In this document: positions 58,613-64,000 of the stretch, in pieces
Numbering within the stretch: the stretch's first letter is position 1
Layout: each line of letters starts with the position of its first letter
Assembly (NCBI RefSeq): GCF_008831505.1
Contig: NZ_CP044507.1
Span: 1,860,001 to 1,924,000 of the forward strand
DNA from: Chryseobacterium sp.
Lineage (GTDB): Bacteria > Bacteroidota > Bacteroidia > Flavobacteriales > Weeksellaceae
Reading direction: 5' to 3'
DNA: 64,000 bases
Program-made: the position numbers and the translations under genes
The notes under the pieces: model-generated
The model's database searches: none
The model's input: only the letters and a program-made list of their open reading frames with translations
Told to the model about the DNA's origin: nothing

Positions 58613-58624
58613 TTACATTTAGTT
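58613..58624 (-). repeat. Inverted terminal-region 12-mer, left end of prophage
   Basis: TTACATTTAGTT, exact reverse complement of 21292-21303, close to the left junction. Confidence 0.5.
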
Positions 58625-58636
58625 AAGAGGGGTATA

Positions 58637-58881
58637 TAGAAGATATGAAAAGAAATAAAAATAAATATATTTTCGTTTCATTCGGCAAATCATCCAGAGA
58701 AGATATTATCCCGACGGCATTGTTTGGAACCGATGTTTTAGATTTAAAAAGAGATCAGGACAAGAACGCATTTAATGCACTTTTTTCCAAAATTAAAGAA
58801 GAAAATATTATAGAATTTTCAGAAGTCAGCAAAGATGAAATTCAAGTTCAGAAAATTGAAATAAAGCCTTTCAAATTGTAA
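58637..58881 (+). pseudogene. C-terminal part of the disrupted AbiTii-SEFIR gene
   Basis: The ORF from ATG 58645 gives KRNKNKYIFVSFGK, then SREDIIPTALFGTDVLDLKRD and FSKIKEENIIEFSEVS, ending EIKPFKL. This is the missing second half of the SEFIR domain and the protein's tail. In-frame codons upstream (to 58627) read EGYIED. Joining 21254-21257 to 58637-58640 at TAGA restores one frame across the junction without stop. The ATG is probably an internal codon. Confidence 0.7.
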
Positions 58882-59208
58882 AGGCCTAGAATAAGACCAT
58901 TACTGCACGGCAAACGGCGTATGAATTTTTTTTTCCTTAAAGAATCTCAGAAAAAAGAACTAAGCGAAGCTCAAAAAGCGTCCGACACCCGCGATACTGC
59001 TCTTGATCAGCTTCATCCATTCTCTGAAGTCTCCCGACCACGGTGCTTTCTTTTCAATCGCTGAAAAAAGTTACCTCCTCAACCTTATTGATTCTCCATT
59101 CCCCTCCACCGGAGGGGTGTCCGAAGGACGGGGGGCAGCAAAGTGAAAACGCGTAGTTTGTTATCGCTGTAAAATTTTATATTGAAATCATTTATTATAA
59201 TATTTATC
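58882..59208. other. Intergenic region with dispersed GC-rich palindrome
   Basis: No gene seen. Near 59090-59141 the segment CCCCTCCACCGGAGGGG followed by GTCCGAAGGAC is a double hairpin like repeats scattered in genomes of this group. The remainder is AT-rich and precedes the AbiH-like gene. Confidence 0.55.
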
Positions 59209-60420
59209 ATGCCTCGGATTTTAATTACTGGAAACGGTTTCGACCTTCATCATAACCTTCCTACTTGGTATGAAGATTTTATGAAAATAATAAAGTTTGT
59301 TTCGGAAAATAAGGAAATAGACTTTGAGTCTTTGTATCAAAATGCCAAAAATTATGAGGGTATAAAGCAAGCATTTACCAATGCGATTTCTATTAGTCCT
59401 AAAACTATCGATGAAATAAGAGAAATTACTGGAAAAAATCTTTTATATCAGTATTTTCAAAAAGAATACAATATTGACACGTGGATTGACTTCGAAAGTA
59501 AATTAGAATATTTGCTGAATTGTGTGTATAATTCGACAAAGCTGCTCCGCATGAATATTTTTAGTGCCGGTACTCTCCCACATAGTGCTCGTATATCTGT
59601 TAAAGAGAAGCTTGACGGGAAAGTGGAGTATGCAAGCGTTTTAAATGTATTAAATGTTGTTCAAACTAATTTTGAATTTATTATTATAAACGAAAAATTT
59701 TTGATTAAGAAAGAAAATTTCGTTGTTGATATTGATGAACAAAAAATCTTGGATTTAATATTCTCACAATTAATGGAGTTCAAAAAACTTTTTCATATTT
59801 ACCTTTCAACCTTTGTCACACCTTTGCTTGATCAGCGTACCGACACGATAACAAACATAGATTTTTACAACTTATTTGATTATCATTTTACATTTAATTA
59901 TACTGCTACGGCAAACAAAATATATGAGGGTAGGGCAAAGCTATTTTATTTGCACGGAAAGTCGGAAGAAGGTACGGAAAACATTGTTTTTGGTATTAAT
60001 GAGTTGTTTAATAAAGAGGAAAACGCTGATGACTATTTAAGATTTACGAAATATTATCAAAAATATGCGTATCGAACTGATTATCATTTCTTAAATGATA
60101 TACAATTTAATAGATCATCAGATTATCAAATCTTTTTTTGGGGACATTCCCTCGATAAATCAGATGCATATTATATCAACGAAATATTTGATTATTTAAA
60201 AGATATTAGAAATTTAAAGAAAAAAATTATTGTTATCTATCACAGTGACGAAGCCTATAAGCGACTTCTAAAAAATTTATTCTTTATTAGAGGCCGCACC
60301 GATATTGAAAAACGAATGCAAGAACGTTCTCTAATTTTCTGTGTATTAGACTCGCCAGAATTGAAGAAAGAGTTAGCCGTAAAAATAACTCATCCTACAT
60401 CAGATCCAACGGTTTTTTAA
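59209..60420 (+). CDS. AbiH-family abortive infection protein
   Basis: A 403-residue protein from ATG 59209 (MPRILITGNGFDLHH); a TTG nine codons upstream is less likely. The N-terminal ILITGNGFDLHHNLPTWYEDF is the AbiH signature (Rossmann-like start). Later FDYHFTFNYTATANKIYEG and FYLHGKSEEGTENIVFGIN, with IFFWGHSLDKSDAYYINEIF, are further conserved parts. AbiH blocks phage propagation in lactococci. It is AT-rich, next to the SEFIR gene remnant, so both belong to a small defence island. Confidence 0.85.
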   Translation: MPRILITGNGFDLHHNLPTWYEDFMKIIKFVSENKEIDFESLYQNAKNYEGIKQAFTNAISISPKTIDEIREITGKNLLYQYFQKEYNIDTWIDFESKLEYLLNCVYNSTKLLRMNIFSAGTLPHSARISVKEKLDGKVEYASVLNVLNVVQTNFEFIIINEKFLIKKENFVVDIDEQKILDLIFSQLMEFKKLFHIYLSTFVTPLLDQRTDTITNIDFYNLFDYHFTFNYTATANKIYEGRAKLFYLHGKSEEGTENIVFGINELFNKEENADDYLRFTKYYQKYAYRTDYHFLNDIQFNRSSDYQIFFWGHSLDKSDAYYINEIFDYLKDIRNLKKKIIVIYHSDEAYKRLLKNLFFIRGRTDIEKRMQERSLIFCVLDSPELKKELAVKITHPTSDPTVF

Positions 60421-60453
60421 TACTACTAACTGTAAATAATTAGACCATGTTCT

Positions 60454-60482
60454 CCGAAGTCTCCCACTTCGGACTTTTTTTC
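60454..60482 (+). terminator. Terminator after the AbiH-like gene
   Basis: CCGAAGT (60454-60460) pairs with ACTTCGG (60466-60472), followed by seven T. Confidence 0.85.
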
Positions 60483-60561
60483 CCCAACCAACAAAAAAAA
60501 GATCTCACCCATTCCGAAATAATTTCTAAATTCACTTCTCAACAGCCTAAAAAACAACAAG

Positions 60562-60690
60562 ATGGCATCACAATCACAAGTAGGGCACGCGCGCAATGTC
60601 GCGAACCTGCAGAAACTCATCTAGCAGATCACCACCTACACACTCTACAATCCGCCCGTACCCAACACTATCGACCACATTCCCGGTACC
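60562..60690 (+). pseudogene. Relic of a conserved small hypothetical gene
   Basis: ATG at 60562 opens MASQSQVGHARNVANLQKLI, then an in-frame TAG at 60622; the frame continues QITTYTLYNPP and ends with unrelated sequence. I recall MASQSQVGHAKNVAN-type starts in a family of hypothetical proteins from related genera, so this seems to be the first about 40 codons of a decayed or truncated copy. Neighbouring 60421-60561 and 60691-60742 hold only terminators. Confidence 0.5.
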
Positions 60691-60693
60691 CAC

Positions 60694-60721
60694 AAAAAAA
60701 CCACCGAATCATCGGTGGTTT
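60694..60721 (-). terminator. Terminator after pnp
   Basis: AAACCACCGA (60698-60707) and TCGGTGGTTT (60712-60721) form a 10-bp stem; leftward RNA continues TTTTTT. Confidence 0.9.
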
Positions 60722-60742
60722 CATTATTATTTATCTGTTAGA

Positions 60743-63067
60743 TTAGAATCCTTCCGGCTTCACATCGTCAGTATTTTCACTTTCGTTCAGTGGCTTGAAG
60801 GTATGTTCGCCCGCTGGTTTCTCGGTCTGGCGGCCGCTGTGCTCCGGTCTGCCATTACCACCGCGGTTGTTCCCTCCCTGTCTTCTGTCGCCACCGTCTC
60901 TGCGGTCGTTTCTTGGGCCACGGTTATCGCCATCGCCTTCCTTACGTTCCGGTCTTGGAGGTCTTTCAAGTAGTACTTTACGCGAAAGTTTCATTTTCTT
61001 ACGGTCATCGTAACCCATGAATTTCACTTCCACCATATCACCTTCGCTGTATGGGACTTTATCCAAACGGCTCCATTCAATCTCAGAGATGTGAAGCAAA
61101 CCTTCAGTACCTTTAGCAATCGCTACGAAAGCACCGAAATCCATTACTTTCACCACTTTACCGTTGTAAACCTCGCCTACAGTAGGTACGAAAGTAATTT
61201 CGTTAATCGCAGCGATGGTCGCGTTGATGTTTTCTCTGCTAACACCTGAAATCTCAATTCTGCCGATCTCGCCGATCTCTTCAATCGCGATAACCGTATC
61301 GAAATCTTTCTGCATCTGCTGGATAATTTTTCCGCCAGGTCCGATAACCGCACCAATGAAGTCTTTGGGAATTTCAAGCACTTCCATTTTCGGCGCGTGC
61401 GGTTTAACGTCAGTTCTCGGTGCATCGATGGTCTTCAGCATTTCCCCAAGGATATGCAGACGGCCTTCTCTGGCTTGTTTCAGTGCAGTTTCCATGATGT
61501 CCATAGAAAGTCCCTGAATTTTGATATCCATTTGGCAAGCTGTGATACCCTCTGCAGTTCCTGTTACTTTGAAGTCCATATCACCCAGGTGATCCTCGTC
61601 CCCTAAGATATCCGAAAGTACGGTAAACTTACCTGACTCTGGATCTGTTACCAATCCCATTGCAATTCCGGAAACCGGTTTTGTAATCTGTACACCTGCA
61701 TCCATCAGAGCCAATGTTCCGGCGCAAACCGTTGCCATTGAAGATGAACCGTTGGATTCCAGGATATCCGAAACGATACGGATGGTATACGGGTTTTCTG
61801 CGGGAATTATTTTTGAAAGTGCACGCTGTGCCAGGTTCCCGTGCCCCACTTCTCTTCTGGAGGTTCCTCTTAATGGTCTTGCCTCACCCGTAGAGAACGG
61901 CGGGAAGTTATAATGAAGGAAAAATTTCTCGTCGTAATTAATCGCAACGGAATCTACCATGTTGGCATCTTTAACAGAACCTAAGGTCACCGCTGTTAGA
62001 GACTGCGTTTCACCTCTGGTGAATACCGCAGATCCGTGCGCACCCGGCAGATAATCCACCTCTGACCAGATCGGACGGATGGTTTCCGGTGTACGGCCAT
62101 CCAGACGGATCTTTTCGTTCAGAATCATCTGACGCATTGCCTCTTTTTCCACATCATGAAAATAGATCTTCGCAAAAGGCTTCACTGTTTCCAGTTCTTC
62201 CTCTGAATATTGAGCCAAGAACTCCTCAAGAACTGCCTTGAAGTTTTCATGTCTTTCTTCTTTTGCCGATGGTGTTTTGGCCACCTCATAAACTTTGTCG
62301 TAAGTTTCTTTCCACACCTTCTCACGAATTTCCTCGTCATGTGTTTCGTGGCTGTATTCTCTTTTTGGCAAGGACTTGCCTACTCTTTCAGCAAGTCTTT
62401 CCTGAGCTTCAACCTGAACTTTAATTTCTTCGTGGCCGAATTTTATTGCTTCAATCATTTCCTCTTCGGTAATCTCGTCCATAACACCTTCCACCATTAC
62501 GATAGAATCTTTGGTGGCACCTACAAGGATATTCAGGTCAGCTTTTTCCAGGTTTTCTCTGCTTGGGTTTATCACCAACTGCCCATCGATTCTGGCTACT
62601 GTCACTTCAGACATAGGACCGTTGAAAGGGATATCGGTAATGGCGATGGCAGCAGAAGCGGCTAATCCAGCCAATGCTTCAGGCATACATTCTTTATCAT
62701 AAGAAATCAGGGAAATCATCACCTGAACCTCAGCATGGAAATCATCCGGGAAAAGCGGACGCAATACCCGGTCTACCAGTCTCATTGTTAAAATTTCCTC
62801 GTCAGACGGTCTTGCCTCTCTTCTGAAAAAGTTTCCGGGAATCTTACCGCCTGAATAGAATTTCTCTCTGTAATCTACGGTAAGCGGAAGGAAATCCACA
62901 CCCGGGCTAGCATCTTTATTGGCTACAACGGTGGCAAGAAGCATCGTCCCGCCCATTCTTACTACTACAGATCCGTTGGCCTGCTTGGCCAGTTTCCCTG
63001 TCTCAATGGTAATCTCTCTACCATCCTTTAATTGAATTTTTTCAATAATTGCTTGTGGAGCATTCAT
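60743..63067 (-). CDS. pnp: Polynucleotide phosphorylase
   Basis: 3'-5' phosphorolytic RNA exonuclease. The 774-residue protein has two RNase PH domains, with [21 protein letters not shown] near residue 82 and [24 protein letters not shown] near 400. A KH domain follows around 575 ([16 protein letters not shown]), then S1 around 640-715, and a Gly/Arg/Asn-rich tail (about 725-760) typical of Bacteroidota forms. The leader includes GCACTC/GAGTGC at 63086-63103, and a -7 box TATCTTTG (minus) lies at 63139-63146. Confidence 0.97.
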   Translation of the reverse strand: MNAPQAIIEKIQLKDGREITIETGKLAKQANGSVVVRMGGTMLLATVVANKDASPGVDFLPLTVDYREKFYSGGKIPGNFFRREARPSDEEILTMRLVDRVLRPLFPDDFHAEVQVMISLISYDKECMPEALAGLAASAAIAITDIPFNGPMSEVTVARIDGQLVINPSRENLEKADLNILVGATKDSIVMVEGVMDEITEEEMIEAIKFGHEEIKVQVEAQERLAERVGKSLPKREYSHETHDEEIREKVWKETYDKVYEVAKTPSAKEERHENFKAVLEEFLAQYSEEELETVKPFAKIYFHDVEKEAMRQMILNEKIRLDGRTPETIRPIWSEVDYLPGAHGSAVFTRGETQSLTAVTLGSVKDANMVDSVAINYDEKFFLHYNFPPFSTGEARPLRGTSRREVGHGNLAQRALSKIIPAENPYTIRIVSDILESNGSSSMATVCAGTLALMDAGVQITKPVSGIAMGLVTDPESGKFTVLSDILGDEDHLGDMDFKVTGTAEGITACQMDIKIQGLSMDIMETALKQAREGRLHILGEMLKTIDAPRTDVKPHAPKMEVLEIPKDFIGAVIGPGGKIIQQMQKDFDTVIAIEEIGEIGRIEISGVSRENINATIAAINEITFVPTVGEVYNGKVVKVMDFGAFVAIAKGTEGLLHISEIEWSRLDKVPYSEGDMVEVKFMGYDDRKKMKLSRKVLLERPPRPERKEGDGDNRGPRNDRRDGGDRRQGGNNRGGNGRPEHSGRQTEKPAGEHTFKPLNESENTDDVKPEGF

Positions 63068-63085
63068 AAAATCTGTTCGTCTTTG

Positions 63086-63103
63086 GCACTCCGTATTGAG
63101 TGC
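63086..63103 (-). promoter_or_regulatory. Hairpin in the pnp leader
   Basis: GCACTC-CGTATT-GAGTGC, 19 nt upstream of the pnp ATG and downstream of the -7 box, therefore inside the mRNA leader. Confidence 0.5.
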
Positions 63104-63232
63104 GGTTACTGTATTTAATCTATTTAAATTTTCGGCAACAAAGATACATGTTTTGGATTAAATATATCCTGCAGCAACTTCATATCGTAACACATATAGG
63201 CCCATGCCGACAAATCCCGCAAAACTTAACCT

Positions 63233-63592
63233 ATGAAAACTGTCTTACAACTGGAGTATGCTGCACTGCTGCTTCTGGGAACCTTCGCATTTGCCGCCAC
63301 AGGCTGGTCCTGGTGGTGGTTTTTAGGCCTCTTCTTTCTGCCAGACCTATCTATGTTTGGCTATATCTTTAGTCAAAAAGCCGGCGCCTGGACCTATAAT
63401 CTTTTCCATCATCTCGGACTGGCCGTGATTGTTTATTTTGCAGGAAAATACTTTTCTTCAACAGAACTTGAACTGGCAGGCATCATCCTTTTTTCGCATT
63501 CGGCGTTTGACAGGCTGCTGGGATATGGCCTAAAATATTCGGACAGCTTTCAGAATACGCATTTGGGTAGAATTGGAAAGAACCGGGCATAA
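63233..63592 (+). CDS. DUF4260 integral membrane protein
   Basis: A 119-residue inner-membrane protein with about three to four hydrophobic segments (LLLLGTFAFAATGWSWWWFLGLFFLPDLSMFGYIF; LAVIVYFAGKYF; LAGIILFSHSAFDRLLGYGLKY). The pattern LPDLSMFGYI ... NLFHHLG ... HSAFDRLLGYGLKY is that of DUF4260. Function unknown. It sits between pnp and rpsO and faces rpsO. Confidence 0.85.
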   Translation: MKTVLQLEYAALLLLGTFAFAATGWSWWWFLGLFFLPDLSMFGYIFSQKAGAWTYNLFHHLGLAVIVYFAGKYFSSTELELAGIILFSHSAFDRLLGYGLKYSDSFQNTHLGRIGKNRA

Positions 63593-63619
63593 AAAAAGCA
63601 ACTCTTTTCGGAGTTGCTT
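63590..63619 (-). terminator. Terminator after rpsO
   Basis: AAGCAACTC (63597-63605) pairs with GAGTTGCTT (63611-63619); leftward RNA has a run of T. It also closes the convergent DUF4260 gene. Confidence 0.85.
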
Positions 63620-63638
63620 AATTGCTTTGGCAGAAAGA

Positions 63639-63908
63639 TTATTTTCTGATTCCCAGTTCAGCGATAATCGCTCTGTATCTCGTAATATCTTTAGCTTTCA
63701 GATAATCAAGAAGTCTTTTTCTTTTACCTACCAGCTTCACCAGTGATCTCTCTGTGTTGAAATCTTTGTGGTTAGCCTTCAGGTGACCTGTAAGGTGGTT
63801 AATTCTAAAGGTAAAAAGTGCAATCTGACCTTCTGCAGAACCTGTGTTCTCTGCTTTTCCTCCGTGCTTAGCGAAGATTTCTGCTTTTTTCTCTGATGTT
63901 AAGTACAT
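63639..63908 (-). CDS. rpsO: 30S ribosomal protein S15
   Basis: An 89-residue primary 16S rRNA-binding protein. The family runs NTGSAEGQIALFTFRINHLTGHLKANHKDF and LVKLVGKRKRLLDYLKAKD are visible. It is the normal length and is preceded by a consensus promoter. Separation from pnp by a rightward gene breaks the classical rpsO-pnp order. Confidence 0.97.
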   Translation of the reverse strand: MYLTSEKKAEIFAKHGGKAENTGSAEGQIALFTFRINHLTGHLKANHKDFNTERSLVKLVGKRKRLLDYLKAKDITRYRAIIAELGIRK

Positions 63909-63944
63909 GCAAATATTATTTAATGATTATTATGTATCGAGGTG

Positions 63945-63974
63945 CAAAAATACATCTTTTTTGTTAAATATCAA
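63945..63974 (-). promoter_or_regulatory. Consensus promoter of rpsO
   Basis: Minus-strand TTG (63972-63974), 19 nt, TATTTTTG (63945-63952), start codon at 63908. Confidence 0.75.
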
Positions 63975-64000
63975 TCACCCTCAGCAGCCTTTTACAAGAG

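Larger units (their letters stand above)
21258..58640. mobile_element. Mu-like transposable prophage (about 37.4 kb)
   Basis: Contains a repressor, MuA-type transposase, MuB-type ATPase, Mu-type head genes (DUF1320, DUF935 portal, MuF, virion morphogenesis) and a contractile tail with DUF2586 sheath. The two halves of one SEFIR gene flank it. The exact ends are not resolved. The inverted 12-mer AACTAAATGTAA (21292-21303) / TTACATTTAGTT (58613-58624) lies just inside both ends and may be a transposase site. Candidate target duplications are TAGA (21254-21257/58637-58640), AGATAT (21255-21260/58641-58646) and GAAAAG (21273-21278/58647-58652). Ends given here follow the first; true ends lie within 21254-21300 and 58613-58652. 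Confidence 0.85.
58087..58644. other. Left-end non-coding region of the prophage
   Basis: No convincing gene; one 102-codon ORF (58092-58400) is of low quality. Contents: a 12-bp tandem repeat GATAATCCAAAT (58272-58307, nearly three copies); an imperfect hairpin AGCC-CTATAAC/GTTATAA-GGCT (58386-58411) with T-run on the minus strand; CCTGTT/AACAGG near 58429-58441; GAAATGTAAA (minus) near 58519-58528; and TTACATTTAGTT at 58613-58624. These probably include transposase sites and a terminator against host transcription. Confidence 0.5.

Noticed and set aside
21292..58624. TGTAA...TTACA as exact Mu-type TG...CA prophage ends
   Set aside because: Flanking 5-mers CTAAA and TTTAG do not form a direct target duplication and the SEFIR reading frame would not be restored.
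60447..60973. Rightward ORFs overlapping the 3' end of pnp
   Set aside because: They are the antisense of the Gly/Arg-rich PNPase tail and contain a terminator.
1..64000. CRISPR arrays, rRNA genes or insertion sequences
   Set aside because: No regularly spaced repeats, rRNA segments or IS transposases were seen apart from the Mu-like transposase.

Overview
The window is a chromosomal segment of a Bacteroidota member, most likely class Flavobacteriia near Chryseobacterium/Kaistella. Evidence is the lineage-typical families (DUF5686, DUF5715, BT_3928-like DoxX protein, HopJ-like protein, DUF4260), a DnaG lacking most zinc-finger cysteines, promoters of the Bacteroidota type (TTG, about 19-21 nt, TAnnTTTG) and the scarcity of Shine-Dalgarno sites. 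No search was run, so all family names are recognition from sequence.

Layout. (1) 1-20.3 kb is ordinary housekeeping DNA: envelope proteins, folP, a DUF1599 protein, a DoxX-type membrane protein, tpiA, clpP, dnaG, tsaE, ald, sdaA, an alpha/beta hydrolase, YceI, glk, a porin-like protein, fhs, a lysozyme-like protein and HopJ. Most units end in clear intrinsic terminators. (2) 20.4-21.25 kb is the front of an AbiTii-SEFIR defence gene. (3) About 21.26-58.64 kb is a Mu-like transposable prophage of about 37.4 kb inserted in that defence gene; the missing SEFIR C-terminus lies at 58645-58881. (4) 59.2-60.4 kb is an AbiH-type gene, then a gene relic. (5) 60.7-64 kb is pnp, a DUF4260 protein and rpsO.

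Prophage organisation. The left (immunity) end is at high coordinates. A tandem-HTH repressor (57.4-58.1 kb, +) faces a leftward early operon: a small Ner/Cro-like protein, MuA-type transposase, MuB-type ATPase, a second P-loop ATPase, a DUF3164 protein, a GemA-like protein, a DUF2786 protein and many small ORFs, down to a terminator near 47.3 kb. Late genes run as two divergent units from one control region at 39.26-39.43 kb. Rightward come terminase small and large subunits, gp36-like, portal, MuF, virion morphogenesis and a tail-terminator-like protein. Leftward come protease/scaffold, capsid, sheath, tube, chaperones, tape measure, baseplate, fibres, spanin and endolysin, ending with a thymidylate-synthase-like gene at the far right end, where Mu carries mom.

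Main points for follow-up: an apparent programmed -1 frameshift (TTTTTTC, 6-nt spacer, stem-loop) joining portal to a MuF protein that has no start codon of its own and carries a C-terminal HEFGH metallopeptidase domain; a helically phased array of four TGTACA palindromes lying exactly 35 bp from two divergent weak -7 boxes; two D-armless tRNA-like folds just upstream of early genes; a TS-like enzyme with Asp at the dUMP-selecting Asn position; a shared operator TATGGAA-N5-TTCCATA at two lone leftward genes; and disruption of a host defence gene by the prophage.
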